A DNA stretch of 64,000 nucleotides from Leptobrachium leishanense (GCA_009667805.1 CM019063.1:348444862-348508861), one strand, 5' to 3'. Shown: positions 47,413-59,596, counted from the stretch's first letter. Made by a program: numbers and translations. Notes: generated from the sequence alone by a model not told the origin.

Positions 47413-47540
47413 TACTCGTACTTAAAATTAGGGATGCACCAATAAAATTATTTGAACTCTACCCTAAACCAGCAGAGATGAATTCTTCCGATCCCTTCGA
47501 AATCAAATGGGGTGCCCTCCAATGTGACCTTAGATCAATA

Positions 47541-47625
47541 CAGAGCAATATTTGACAAATCCAAGGGCTAGGTAGCCATAGGCTACTAAATTTAACATCA
47601 GTTTGTCAACACTTGTAGAGCCAGC
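47541..47625. mobile_element. Fragment of hAT F4 left end
   Basis: ATTTGACAAATCCAAGGGCT, GGTAGCCATAGGCT and CATCAGTTTGTCAA resemble the F4 left terminus at 34003. Confidence 0.5.
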
Positions 47626-47753
47626 GGCAAGCTGAGAGGAAGTGCCCACTGGCTTAATTGCTCATATTTTCCTTTCAGGCCCCCTATCCCTTTTCAACAA
47701 TATTTTTTGATTCATGATAAACCGTATGAAAATTGAGAGTTTGGGATTATTTA

Positions 47754-48191
47754 GGCTCATGTCAGACGAGCGTACTGATCACGTTGGTGTTGCCGCACAT
47801 TTTAACGTCCGTGGTAGCATACAATTATGATTAATAGAGACCCACACACGAAGTACATCCGCACAGAAGTGCGGACGCACAACGGACGTGGCAAACGGAC
47901 GCAGGTTAGGCAAGAACGTAAAACCGCTAGAACGGACGTGCGGAGTGCTCCATGTCCACATAGCTTTGTGTGGGAGTGTTGAACGAGGTCAGATGGACTG
48001 CATTTGTGCGTCCAGCATTTTTGATGGACAATATGGTTTTGCATTTTAATTTATTTTCCCTGCTACATCAGACAAAAATAACATCAGTGAAAAAACAGAC
48101 TGTGTGGCCACTACCTTGTCATCAGAAAGAAAGTACAACCGTTGAGCACGGATGCACATTCCGTACAAAATGCACTCGTCTGACATTAGCC
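47754..48191. mobile_element. Harbinger-like MITE, second group, copy 2
   Basis: TTA GGCTCATGTCAGACGAGC at the left, GCACTCGTCTGACATTAGCC TTA at the right. The interior matches 27748..28136. Confidence 0.75.
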
Positions 48192-48194
48192 TTA

Positions 48195-49215
48195 GGCGTT
48201 GCTAAGTAATAAACGTCCAATATATTGACACCTAGACTTGTAGCTATGAATATAGCTGCCTGGGAGTATAAGAGAGCCCAAAAGGAGTCTCTGATACTAG
48301 AATCTAGGGATAGACAGATTATTGGCAGCAGATATTCGGCAAATTACAAATAATCGGCATCAACCTTTAATTTGACGATAATTGGCCAAGGCGGCCCACT
48401 GCAGCTGTGACACGTGAGGTCCTGAAGCTTGGCACCGATCTCTGGCATCTTCTACAGAAGGCTAACATCTTGGCGCTCAGCCCATGCTGAAGGACTTCCC
48501 CTGCTCCTTAACGGTATAGTGCATGAGCGTGATAACAAAATAAATGGGGCGTTACTCTCGTCTGCCAGGGAATTCCCTATAAAAAAGGGAGATGCATGAG
48601 TATTTTGGACCCCTGTATCTTTGGTATCGTATGTCCTACAGCAGGTGTCAGCAAACTTGACCCTGCAGCTGTTTCGTTACTACATTTTTCCATGAGACGC
48701 TACCAACCTAATAAGTAGCTAAACATCAAGGAAGATGAAGTTCCGATACATCTGTGGGGCCACGGTTGCTAACCCCTTACCTATAGGGTCATATGAGGCA
48801 TCATTGCAAAGGCCAGAGACTAGCCATGGCATTTGTAAAAATAAAAAGCTTAAAAAATATTTGTTTATTAAATTGAATGAAATGGGCATGATAAAATGCA
48901 TAAAAACTTTAAACACATTTAGTTAATGGCATAATGTCAGAATTGTGTTTTTTTTTTTCACAACTTCAGTTGTACAAAATATCAGGAGAAATTTGCTACC
49001 GGCCAGAAAGAGTCAATACCAATTATTGTCAGCCTAAGAAGAAGAAAAAAAAAAAAAAGGAAAAAAATAAGGATATTGGTCTAGCTCTACTAGAATCCAA
49101 CAACTCTGCTGCGCACCTATACAGGTTGGAGTAGTTAAGAGGAAGTGTCTTAAGTCATTGCTCCTGTTAACGGATTATAGACTACATTCCACCGACACAT
49201 ACCAATGCTAGACCC
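48195..49215. other. Unassigned DNA, with a possible hAT fragment near 48640
   Basis: CAGCAGGTGTCAGCAAACTTG at about 48639 has a hAT-end look, without a partner. No genes. Confidence 0.35.
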
Positions 49216-49219
49216 TTAA

Positions 49220-49612
49220 GGCTAGTCAGACGAGCACACTTAGCACATACGTCTGACCGCAGGGTTTGCTGCCAGTCATAGCTTTTCAAAGTAGTCAATG
49301 AAGAACAACACACGAAGCACGTGCACACTTGTTCACGCACAGGCAACGCATGAACCCAGGACATACTTGAAAAACGAGAGAAATCTCAATGTATCCTTCC
49401 TGGTAAAATACTTTATAAAATGTTGAAACGGACGCCAAAATGGCATCGACGTGAAAGAGCTACGACAGACGTAGAGACACCCTCACATACAGCTCCCCCC
49501 CCCCCAGCGTCAGTCCTAACTGAAGCATGTTAACCACAATCTCATCCGTTATAAAGTGCATCCATTTCAACGGACGCACTGTGCACAATGCATGCGCTCG
49601 CCTGACCGCAGG
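49220..49612. mobile_element. Harbinger-like MITE with SINE tail insert
   Basis: TTAAGGCTAGTCAGACGAGC opens; CGCTCGCCTGACCGCAGGG closes. A SINE tail (49366..49425, CATACTTGAAAAACGAGAG to GGTAAAATACTTTATAAA) lies inside. Confidence 0.55.
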
Positions 49613-49724
49613 GTAAGAACTTCGTAACAGGTTTCACAAGAACTCCAAAACTAATCATTATCAGATCTATTACAGGATTTACAGGGTAAGGGTCATGGTA
49701 AAGAGTAGGGAAGAGGGGGGGGTT

Positions 49725-51190
49725 TGTATTTAATATTTTTATTTTGAAATGAAAGGGTCACAGACTGAGCAGCACAATTGGCCTCGCAGGACCAAATATC
49801 ACAGGTATAAGAATCACAAATTACATAAGGGGGGGGGGGGTCGTCACAAAAAAAAGCACAAAGAAAAACGTCAGATGGTCAAAAATAAGGGGCTAGCAAT
49901 AATAAAGAGAAAATGCCTCAGAGTAAGGGAAAAATAAATAAATAATAATAAAAAAAAAGGTCTCTGCAATGGTGTCCCCAGCCGGGGACATACATATCAC
50001 AAAAAGGGCACAAAAATATAATAAGGTGACAAGTCCTCACAAAATATATGCTTATTAAAAAAAGGAAAAAAAAAAAAAGATAACGTCAAAAAGGGTGAAA
50101 CTGCTTCTGGGGTAATATTCTGCAATGGAATGGGAGACATCGAGGAGGCGGAATGGCTCCTGGAGAAGTACACTCAGCCAGTGTCACGAAGTGGCATCCT
50201 TTGTAAGACAGGCAGGGTTATGTTGTGCAGGCCAGGCCAGTCAGCAAGAGCACCGTCAAGGACGGGGGCTGAGATCCACAAAGCCAGGAAGCTGACAGAG
50301 CGGACATGATGAGCGTCCAGTCCCCAGGCTGACCAAGCAGACACGCCAGTCGCACCGCGGAACCAAGGCCCACACTGCATCCCATCAGCGCAAGGCCCAT
50401 CAGTCCCGGTTGGCACCCTCTGCACACCCTCCGATGAAGGCTCCGTGTTAGACACCTCTGCGTCCATCTGTGCAGCCTCAGCTGTGCACATCCCGGTCAC
50501 ACTCCCCCTCCGACATGCAGACAGCAGGCACAGCCCGAAATCCAAACCTCCTGATTCACCGCTCCGCAAAGACCCATCGCCGTCCAAATCTCCATCATGT
50601 TCGGCGTCCTCCGATGTCACCTCCTCCTGGCCCTCAGGCTCCTGGTCAACTCTCAGCAACTCCATCAGCCGCCTCCATGGACCGCGGGTAAGTGAACTCT
50701 CTTCTCCCTGTAACTGGTCGAGACAGGCCTCAAACTAGGCCTCCATTCTACTGGCGGGTGGGGAACAATCCAAACTGCGCCGCTCCGGTCGCCAGTCCGG
50801 ACTCCCCACTAAGGGGACATCAGAGGCAGCCGGAGGATGGGGGCCCTCCATCCCCGCTATCCGCAACCAACAAACCCCCCGCAGGGGTGCACCTCAGGGG
50901 AATAAGGAGCGAGACGGCCAGGTGGCAAATGGTAGGCCTCAAAATGGCCGACGGCTAATTGGTGTCACCGGGGAGTCTTCACATAAATCTCTGCTGTGCT
51001 CCGGCGGGAAGGGCAATAACGGGCCCCGGAGCAATCCCCGTAATGACCAGCCGTGCAGGATCTTTAAAGGTGCACTGTCCACAGATAAAAATAAGCTAAA
51101 ACCCCTACAAAACAGGAGAGTCCTCAGAGCTCCATCAGAGGGGGGTAGTTTTAGGGTTGAGGATAGTATTAAGGATAGAAGAAAAAAAAT
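49725..51190 (-). mobile_element. Probable L1-type LINE untranslated or degenerate segment
   Basis: An A/T-rich start near 49730, GTGTCCCCAGCCGGGG (shared with 18530) and a GC-rich block at 50160..51050 with no clear reverse transcriptase or other domain. Open frames up to 163 codons exist but are not recognisable. The LINE assignment rests only on resemblance to 18310 and 63450. Confidence 0.3.
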
Positions 51191-51376
51191 ATGAGTTTTT
51201 GATTAGGGCTAGTAGAGTTTAATTTTGGTCTACATTAAAATGAAACCAGTGGAGGGGCGGGGGGACTTAACACCAAATCTAATGTCAACAAAATCTGAGT
51301 GGCACACATCTTAGCAGAGATCCACAACAGGTTTCACACAGCTATTGGTGTGCTATATCTCCAACAAGGTGAACTA

Positions 51377-51569
51377 TTAAAGGAAAGGCTGATTACACTG
51401 TATGGAACAACAAGCTGATTTATGAAGTCAAGGCAGATTACAGTGTTTCATGTGTACTATATAGACTTTCTCAACCAGCTTGAGAAAGTCTCTATAGTAG
51501 AACAAAATGTAATATACCTTGAATAAATCAGCTTGCTGAGCTATACAGTGCAACGACGAGCCTTTCCTT
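51377..51569. mobile_element. Foldback MITE with TTAAAGGAAAGG end
   Basis: AGGAAAGGCTGATTACACTG is matched by the complement of CAGTGCAACGACGAGCCTTTC at the right. The inner arms CAAGCTGATTTAT and ACTTTCTCAACCAG|CTTGAGAAAGT close near 51477. Confidence 0.7.
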
Positions 51570-52134
51570 GTAAATGACTAAATCCAATTACCCCAAGATA
51601 ACCGTTGCACCTATGCTTACCCCTATCCTCACCTATAAAAGCTCGTTACTCCTATTTTCCAACCAAGCCCTTGTACTACCCACATAGGTTTTCACTAGCA
51701 GTCTATACTTCCATTCCACTTAACCTATATCTTATTCTTACCATCTCTAAAAAATAAAAAAAAATAAAAAAGGTCTCCACCACCCTAATCGTGTTTGAAT
51801 ACAGTAACGTGATGCACAAAACTCATCCTAAGAAACATTAGTAACCTATGCTTATGGGGTATTGATGTACTAATGTAGCAGCTCTGTCATCCTAATGAGT
51901 AGTTAAGTATCATGTTGGATGTAATTCCAAAGGTGTGGAGGGTCACGGTTGAGCATCCCTGTATTTTCCTGCACCAATACACATCAGATGCAGAAGATAA
52001 ATGAAATCACAAATTGCAGACGTTCTGGGATTCCTTCATGCAAAGGAGGCTTATATTTTGCCATTACCCATCAGCATCTGTAAATTACATGCTTCCAGGG
52101 CAATACAGGCGATCAAGAAGCCACACATGCTCTT
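51570..52134. other. Unassigned DNA
   Basis: Nothing recognised. Confidence 0.4.
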
Positions 52135-52264
52135 AGATTGTAAGCTCTCGAGCACGGTCCGCTCTTCTACAGTTCTGTGTGTAAATGTATGCATAGTTGT
52201 TATTCTGTCTCTCCGATTGTACAGCACTACGGAACTTGTTGGCGCTTTATAAATGCTTGTAACT
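52135..52264 (+). mobile_element. L2-type LINE 3' tail
   Basis: AGATTGTAAGCTCTCGAGCA, TTATTCTGTCTCTCCGATTG, TACAGCACTACGGAAC and GGCGCTTTATAAATGC, in the order seen at 16009 and, reversed, at 53094. Confidence 0.78.
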
Positions 52265-53093
52265 GTGTACCATTATTGAAAATGCATGCAAATTGTTGTA
52301 CATTTCGGAATATTTTTCTATAATAATGAGACATCTTCGGGATGGAATCCAAACCTAAACAAGAATTTCATTTAGAATTTATAAATATATTTATATTAGC
52401 ATGAAGGTAATTTTCTACAATATTAACACTTTCCTCCCCAGTCACATGAAGTTGGACATGGAATTTGACGCTTTAGGCATCATGTCAGCGCTAGAGAAAA
52501 TTCAGTACAGTAAATCCAGAAAAGTGATGCTCACGCAGTTCAAATTGCAAAACTTAGGTCCTCTTTTACGGCTTGGCACAGACGTGCCAATAACATTTCT
52601 TGCATGATCTGCAGAGGTACACAAGATTATTATAAATTCAGGTCTTCATATTAACTCAAAACAACAAAACTAAAAAAATATCTAGAAGAGCCGCCTAGCA
52701 ATGAAAACCATACATTTATGAAAAAGGGGTTCGTATTTTTCTAATGCAACAGAACAGCAAAACTAAAAGAAGGAAAATACTGACAGGTGTGATAAAACTA
52801 GGGATTAATCGTCTTTGAAGCCTAATCTCCTGATTTTGATAAGTCAATATTCTTGGAAAGCTTTGATCAAGTGGAACAGTACTGGGGAGGAAGAAGAAAT
52901 GTTAGTGGATGGGAATCCACAAAGACCAATTCAAAAGAGGGTTGTATTATGAATGCGAGTATAGCATCGCCTGGTTATCAAAGACTTTCATGAACACAAA
53001 ATAATGCAAAAGAACCTAAAATGTAGCACATTTTATATATTCTCTGCACGAGGTAACCAGAATAGCGTGAAATGCTTTTACACTTGTAAATTT
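52265..53093. other. Unassigned AT-rich DNA
   Basis: Nothing recognised. Confidence 0.4.
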
Positions 53094-54070
53094 TTATAAA
53101 GCAATAACAAGTTCCGTAGCGCTGTACAATGGGAGAGGCAAAACAAATATACATACAAGTTAAACACACAGCAGTAGGAGGGAGGACCCTGTTTGAGATT
53201 TTACAATCTAAGAGGAGAGGAGTGGCACAGTAGGTGAGGGTAAATAAATATAGTACATGAAGTAGCGGAGTACCTGTGGGCTAGGTGAAAAGATGGGATC
53301 GCTTAAGGCCAGAGAGAAGGAGGTTACAGTAGTCAAGGTGGGAGATAATAAGAGCTTGGACGAGCAATATAGTAGAGCCTGGATTAAGAAAGGGACTGCA
53401 ATGTTTTTTTAGGTGGAAGCAAGCAGGATTTGGTGAGCAACTGCATGTGACGGGTAAAAGAGATCAGAGTCCAAGAGGACCACGAGGCACCAAGCCTGTG
53501 AGGTAGAAGTAATATTGGCACCAATCTCCTTAAGGGAAATACAGGAATGCTGGATTTAGAGGGAGGGAAAACGAGAAGTTCAGTTTTAGAGAGGTTAAGT
53601 TTTAGGAAATGGGAAGACATCCATTCAGAGACAGCCGGCAGTAACAAGTTCAAAACAGGAAGAGAGAGAACGGGAGAGGAAAGGTAGATTTGGGTCCTCA
53701 GCATAGAGAGGATATTGGAATCCATAGGAAGAGCTGAGGTTGCCAATAGAGGCGGTATAGATCAATAAGCAAAGGGACCCAAAACAGAGCCTTGAGGTAC
53801 CCCAACGGAGAGAGGAACTGGGGGTGAAGAGACACTAGCGAAGGAGACACTGAAGGAGCGAAGAGAGAGATTTGAAGAGAACCAGGAGAGAGAGCGGTGT
53901 CACCGAGGCCAAGTTGACGCAGCATGAAGAGCAGGAGTGGGTGGCCAACAGTGTCAAATGCAGCGGAAAGATCAAGAAGAATGAGGGAGAAGTGACCTTT
54001 GGTTTTAGCAACAAAATCATTTGTCACCTCGGCCAGAGCAGTGTCAGTGGAGTTTTAAGAAAAGTAATGA
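53094..54070 (-). mobile_element. L2-type LINE, 5'-truncated
   Basis: On the minus strand the reverse transcriptase middle runs from about 54065 into the 3' tail at 53215..53094 (AAAATCTCAAACAGGGTCCT, CATTGTACAGCGCTACGGAA). 5' truncation is usual for LINE copies. Similar tails lie at 16009 and 52135. Confidence 0.85.
53384..54027 (-). pseudogene. L2 reverse transcriptase fragment, frameshifted
   Basis: [21 protein letters not shown] (about 53990..53930) is the reverse transcriptase motif with the first catalytic [13 protein letters not shown] follows. After a frame change, [12 protein letters not shown] is a damaged GSVLGPLLF-type motif. The second frame (53746..53384) continues with WMSSHFLKLNLSKTELLVFP, the conserved LN-x-x-KTE block. 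The YADD box is destroyed. Shifts near 53890 and 53720 rule out function. Confidence 0.87.
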
Positions 54071-54182
54071 CCTGCTTTAGCCGGGGGGGGGAATGAAAAC
54101 GTACCGCAACGCACCGAAACCATGAACCCTTGCCAGTTGTCAAAGAGGGAAGGGCGGGAGTTTTTTTAAAAGTTATTTCTGC

Positions 54183-54330
54183 CTAGGGCATGGACATCAA
54201 ACTCATGCCCGCCCCCCCCTCCATTCTGATGCCTACAGTTCAGAGATTCCTTCAATGTAATAGATGGCATGGGAATCATGGGAGTTGTAGTTTAGAAACA
54301 TCGGGGGGGGTGACTGGAGTTTGACAGTCC
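54183..54330. mobile_element. hAT MITE related to 43857..43989
   Basis: GGCATGGACATCAAACTC at the left, GGAGTTTGACAGTCCTG at the right, and CATGGGAGTTGTAGTTTAGA inside. The duplication is not clear. Confidence 0.5.
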
Positions 54331-54949
54331 TGGATCTAGAGCATCCGTTGAAAAAGGCCCCTGTTGGGCCAGAGTTTGAAAGCCCTGGCCTGTCAGACAT
54401 TTCCGAATTACAACCCCTTGACTCCCTGGCCATCTATTTCATTTCAAAGAAATCTGGGAATTGCAGCCTATCAAAATCGGGGGGGGGGGGGGCAGAGATT
54501 CTCTAGACTCTAGATAATGCGACCACTCAATATAATCTGAATGGTCACACAGCGTCATACTTTGCACCGCCAACGCTGTAAGAAGGCTAAATCTGGTGTT
54601 GCCCCAATGCTATGATCACCCTGGCAGCACTTTTCATGTCTCGACCTGCTCACTCCCAGGTCCCTAGCACCACAGGTGCATCAATTAGCATTCCAGATTT
54701 TCTATTTAAACCAGACACCCCTCCAACACAATGCTCCTGCAAGTCAGGGTTTACCTCCCAGCCAAGAAGGCTCTGTTATACTCTTCAACAAATACGTAAC
54801 TGGCGGCGCGATGAATGTCGCTGTAGGATCTTGTGGTGGTTCTCTATATTATCCCGTCCATATGCATTAAAAAGACAGAGAAATACAATAGTGTAGACGA
54901 AATATAATAGCAAGTAATGTAAACACTGTGTTATTCCCACTCACAAAAG
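54331..54949. other. Unassigned DNA, possibly with another worn hAT MITE
   Basis: AGAGTTTGAAAGCCCTGGCC near 54370 and GGGAATTGCAGCC near 54458 echo the preceding MITE family. No genes. Confidence 0.35.
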
Positions 54950-55324
54950 AAGAGCCCCAACACTGGCTCAGAGTGGGTCAGCACATATGGTCAATGGTTT
55001 TCTTCTGAAGGGGATGACCTTCCACCCTCAGTGGTGATGGTTTGCTTCCAATATTGGTATGTGGAGAAACATGTGGAAAAAAGAGAGAAAATTCCCTTGC
55101 GTAGATCCGTTGTATACACAGTGAAGTGATGGTAAAGGAATTGCACTCACGTGGGATGGAGCTTAAAGCCAAGCTCTAGGATCAATCGCTTGTGGACTTA
55201 TTAGAGGGAAAGCCCATGGAAACCTCCTTAAACAGCAAGCACACCAGGGACTGATGCAAAGAAAATTTAATAAAGCATAAAAACAATATAAAATGGATAA
55301 AAAACAATCTCTGGCTCAGCCAGT

Positions 55325-55372
55325 GTACCCAGACGCGTTTCGCCACACCATGTGGCTTCCTCAGTCGGTTTA
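55325..55372 (-). ncRNA. Hammerhead ribozyme-like motif of the Penelope-like element
   Basis: Read on the minus strand from 55364: CTGAGGA (complete CUGANGA core), one extra A, a perfect 6-bp stem II GCCACA/TGTGGC with a 3-nt loop, then GAAAC and GCGTC. In a minimal type I layout, AC and GU would form a two-pair stem III, with cleavage after the C of GUC. ACCGA (before the core) could pair partly with TGGGT (after it) as stem I. Penelope-like elements are known to carry such ribozymes. The extra A and short stem III leave activity open. Confidence 0.6.
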
Positions 55373-56924
55373 CAGGTGAATGTGTGTGTCACAATATATA
55401 AGTCACAATTTTAATTGTCCCCAGGTGCAGTTAACTAGAGGGCGTGTATTACACGCCTTAGATTAACGAAATACAAGTATGTCCGCAAGTCCGCCATCTT
55501 GCGCATGCGTATTAGCGATGTTTGCGTTTCAGAATGGATATCCGCCATCTTGCGCATGCGTGTTGTAGATTTCCTCCTTCGAATCGGCGTACAGTAATTT
55601 AGATCGTCTCCTTAGTCTCTGGCGAATAGAAAAAGGAGGCCAGTGGCTCAAATGTAATCGGGACTGATAGACTATGTCCCCTATGACATTATACAATGCC
55701 TATCATGATTCAACAGTAATTAATGCCATCCTTAACAGTAAACAGATCAATAGAATGAACAGACCACCCTTAAAGGCGGTATGGGGCTTCCCATGTTACA
55801 CATTTTAGGAACACTTGCGGAATGGAACTAAATAGAACAGGATGACCGATGGTGAATTTCTCACCCCTAATAAATGTGGTAAAATATATAATATAGTACT
55901 GCCAATTTGAAGCTGTACTGAAGGTTTAATGGGCTACAATGACAATGAGTGAATGGTGGCAATGAATAAATAAGCCCATGAATATAGCGAATAGAAAAAT
56001 GTAAGTGAATTATATTCTAGACTATGGTGATGAGTGGGTGCAAAAGATATTTTGCTTAACTAAGGACAAAGTGGTGAAATGCATTCACAGCCGTCTCAAG
56101 AGAAAAAAGGCTTCCAGCATTCTACTCAGGAGGCGCACTGTGAAAAAACCAAAATAGAAATCGGAATTAATATGTATGTAAAGTATAGATAATCCAAGTA
56201 TAAGTGAATAATGTTTTATATGAACCTATGGGAAAGTACACTATCATACATGACAATAGTGTCAAGTGGATAATGGTGGTATTCTGCTAATCCGTGAAAA
56301 ATATTAACAGCCATATGAGGAAGAGGAGAACTTCCAACATTAGACTAGTGCAACGTACTATATAGTAGACTGAAATGAATAGTAGTAAATGTGACCCTCC
56401 TATAAAGATGTATGCTTTACATACAAACTGACGATGGAATTGCTATTCAAAATGAGCATATGTGTGATATATATTATGAATACCTATGAGCCACACTCGC
56501 TCTAATGGTATCAGGAGAGTCAGAAGGCAATTCTTATGCGTACATCGTGACCACTATGGACAGAAAGGAATAAAATATGTGCTAATGTGTACTACACCTA
56601 TAGAAAGGGAAATACCCTATATCTTAAGGTTTCAGGTGAAAAGGTTTAAGGGTGAAATGAGTTGTGTGCATTATTATTGACAGTCGTCAGCTAAGATTGA
56701 CTATAATGAAGATGCTTTGGCATCTAGTATAGTAGAGGCTAATGAAGCCTCATGGGAACTATATGAGAACATAGGAAGCATGTGATGTGTTATAATGTTC
56801 ATCATATAATAACAAAGGTGGTATGATGATCTAGAATAGATGTTATGATAATAGTTATATCTAACATGATGTATTACAAATCCCAAAATGTGGAACCTAG
56901 GGAGTCCCAAATTTCCTAAAGAAA

Positions 56925-57599
56925 ATGTATGACTTCAAAATCATCGTTAAGTCCATTCGGAACCATAGTGCCATGCTCGAAAATATGCCTCATTTCGGCC
57001 TTTCCTAATTTGTTGGGTAGGTTTTCTTCAATCTCTACTTTTTTTATCTGTTCTACTGCCCAAAATTTAACCCCCAACGAGAGCTATTATGGTGAATTTT
57101 ACAGTGTAAGGAAACTGAGTGTTTCTCATAGTTATTTCTAATATTCCTAACATGTTCAGCTATCCTCACATTGAGGCTCTTTTAGTCCGTCCTACGTAAC
57201 CCAATCCACAGGGACATTCTAGCATGTAAATAACATTTTTGGAACAGCAATTAAGAATCCTTTGATCTGAACCTGTTTATGATATTTACGATTAGTATAT
57301 GAACCCATATAACTTTTCTTGTTGGAGGTGGATCTACAGGCCAAGCACATCCCACATTGATAAAAGCCCTCTTTTAACCCAAAATGGTTGGTGTTATTAT
57401 TCTCTTTCCTCTTGGGTTTGCTGCGCACCAGATTAGATTTAATATTCTTAGCCCCCCTAAAGACTATTCGAGGAGTAGGTCCTATGACATCCCCAAGATC
57501 CGCGTCATTTTTAAGTATTGACCAATGTTTTTTTATAATCCTCTTTATCTTATCTGCTTTACTATTATAGTCGCAAATAAAAAGAACCTCATTGTTCAT
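56925..57599 (-). pseudogene. Penelope-like polyprotein, linker and GIY-YIG endonuclease, frameshifted
   Basis: The frame 57599..57219 reads VLFICDYNSKADKIKRIIKK, then LGDVIGPTPRIVFRGAKNIK, then the Cys motif QCGMCLACRS and IKGFLIAVPK. A +1 shift near 57240 brings in NVIYMLECPCGLGYVGRTKR, the GIY and YIG strands as VIY and YVG. Next comes VRIAEHVRNI with the catalytic R and the EH pair. After further shifts the C-terminus resembles NLPNKLGKAEMRHIFEHGTM then VPNGLNDD. The protein nicks DNA for target-primed insertion. This copy is inactive through frameshifts and loss of the reverse transcriptase. Confidence 0.85.
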
Positions 57600-58343
57600 A
57601 CTCTTGTGTATGACCCTTTGGCTTGCCCACAGACTCCGCTATTTGGATTATCCCACCCCTGAGACCCCTGTTGCTAAGACCCCCTGCCATTCTCAAAGAC
57701 TCCTGCTGTACTTCAGGACTGTTTCCAGAACCACAACCCGTACCTTTGTTGTGGACCTAGTGTACCCGGTTTCCTGCCCTCTGTATCCCCGGACTCTTAC
57801 CTGCCTTAAAGTCCTGCAGCCGGTCTTGGTTTATATTCTGTCTCTGTAAGTCTCCCTCTGTCAGTTCCTTTCCAGTCTTGCCCTTGTGTTTTGTTCTGTG
57901 GGTTCATAGACCGCTCCTTTCCAGTCCGTCACCCGTCTATTTCTGTGTTCATATCTGTTAAAACTCTGTTTATTCACCAAATCTGTGCTTCCCTGATGTA
58001 CAAGTACTCTGCGCTACCTTGCCTAAATACTTTAGCTGACCCTTGGATGGTATATTGGATTTCCCCGATTGCTGTCAGCCCCGAACGCCACTTGGATACG
58101 CCTCCTGGATTTATCCCTTCGGTACCTCGCCTTCAGACTTCCCACTCTCAAGTCACTGCCACCCACAGTGACCTGAGAGCCCTTACCCCCTCTCCGGGGG
58201 TCACTAATATCTGATATACCCCTACATATGGGGGGGGGTGTTTGCCCTGCCAGAGAACCTGATCTCAATATGCATGTAATAAAAGCCACTGCACTGGCTG
58301 GCACTTAATCTGCAGGTCCCTGCAGTTACATGACTGCTACAGC
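57600..58343. other. Pyrimidine-rich, LTR-like unassigned stretch
   Basis: It has the flavour of the solo LTR at 23400 (TTTCCTGCCCTCTGTATCCC is close to a phrase there), and an AATAAA occurs at about 58276. No matched ends or duplication were found. A 107-codon frame has no recognised domain. Confidence 0.35.
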
Positions 58344-58347
58344 TTAA

Positions 58348-58680
58348 GGCTAGGGTCAGATGAACGCATTTTTCATGTCTACCATCAAAAAGTGCGTTGA
58401 TGCGTCCGAACGCATTTTTTCACGGAAGACGCAATAGAGGTCAGACGATGCGCAATGTCGGCCGTATTTTTTGATGGAGCTATAAAAAACAAATGGACGT
58501 GATGTAGGCCAGACATGTGCAGTCTACGCCGCTATGCCGACGCAGCGCACTCTGGGCGTCAGAGTGTTGTTGAACTTTCGTGCGGCCGTACTTCGTATAT
58601 TGGCCGTCATTTGCTGCTACTACGGGCGTAATACAGTGCGGCTCAACGCACTTTCGCACTGCGTTCGTCTGACCCCAGCC
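58348..58680. mobile_element. Harbinger-like MITE, GGCTAGGGTCAGAT group, copy 6
   Basis: TTAA (58344..58347) GGCTAGGGTCAGATGAACGC to GCGTTCGTCTGACCCCAGCC TTAA (58681..58684). The body matches copies 1-5, shortened in the middle. Confidence 0.78.
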
Positions 58681-58684
58681 TTAA

Positions 58685-59183
58685 AGGAAGCCAGCAGCAC
58701 ACCATGTCCAGAAAAGCACAAGAAAAAACGGTGTTGCATTCGAGGATTGTTTACACAAAAAAGTTAAAAATCTAAGAGGGTGCAGTGGGCGTCAGGGGGG
58801 TCCCCCCCACCTTCTATATTTAACACTCAATCCTTTAAAGTATTGCAACAAAATTCTGCAGTGACTCGCCATGGGCTTCTGGACGGTGTCACAGGTGGTA
58901 CTAGTTTGTCAGGACTGAAAGAAAAAAAAAAAGTAAATGTATATCCAAAACACAAACTGATAAAGGCAAAAGGGACAAGATATTCCAGAGACGAACCTGG
59001 CATATTTGGCATGAAGACCCAAATAGGTTGAGCCATCACGGTGTCCATCTTACAAAAATACTTTTATTATTGTATGTGGTTTCTATCCACAGCCCTTATT
59101 TTTGCCAGCCTAAATATTTACTGTAGGTTTTGGTTTTTAATGTATAAATACTATATGGGGATGTTGTAGCCCCAAATCCTGTG
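58685..59183. other. Unassigned DNA
   Basis: Nothing recognised. Confidence 0.4.
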
Positions 59184-59186
59184 TAA

Positions 59187-59596
59187 GGCTCGGGTCAGAT
59201 GAGCGCAGTGTTGCCGCACATTTTAACGTCCGTGGTAGCATACAATTATGATCAATAGAGACCGCACAGAACTGCGGACGCACAACGTATGCGCCAAACG
59301 GACGCAAGTTAGGCAAGAATGTAAAACCGCTAGAACGGACGTGCGAAGTGCGCCACATCCGCATAGCTTTGTGTGTGAGTGATGGAACGTAGTCAAACGG
59401 ACTGCATTTTTTGACGTCCAGCATTTGACGGACAAAATGGTTTTTCATATTAATTTCATTTCCCATCTACATCAGTCAAAAAAACGTCAAGTCACAAAAA
59501 CGGACTGTGTGGCCACTAACTTGTCGTCAGTCAGAAAGTACGTCCGTTGTGCATGGGCGCCCAGTCCGCACAGAATGCGCTCGTCTGACCCGAGCC
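59187..59596. mobile_element. Harbinger-like MITE, second group, copy 3
   Basis: TAA GGCTCGGGTCAGATGAGCG to GCGCTCGTCTGACCCGAGCC TAA. Interior words match 27748 and 47754. Confidence 0.8.

Larger units (their letters stand above)
45604..47430 (-). mobile_element. Old hAT F1-like element, reversed, interrupted by two F5 hATs
   Basis: TATGCACCAATACTGGTATT corresponds to the F1 right terminus read in reverse. It is followed by GC-rich hairpins (GGCAGAATGCATTAATAGC with its complement near 45705..45745; CATTCTGCCAGCAAC near 45890). Then TTATTGGAAAATGGTCACAT, AGTACCGATACC and CTCGTACTT match the reverse of the F1 left arm. F5 elements at 46045..46713 and 46767..47412 split this arm. Confidence 0.6.
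54950..57599 (-). mobile_element. Penelope-like element, 5'-truncated
   Basis: The minus strand carries the C-terminal linker and GIY-YIG endonuclease of a Penelope-like element (57599..56925). It is followed by a long AT-rich 3' region and a hammerhead-like motif at about 55330..55372. The reverse transcriptase is missing; the element is cut off near 57600. Terminal boundaries at the low-coordinate end are approximate. Confidence 0.8.

Noticed and set aside
50174..50665. 163-codon minus-strand frame
   Set aside because: GC-rich DNA with no recognisable domain and overlapping open frames on the other strand. More likely LINE-derived non-coding sequence.
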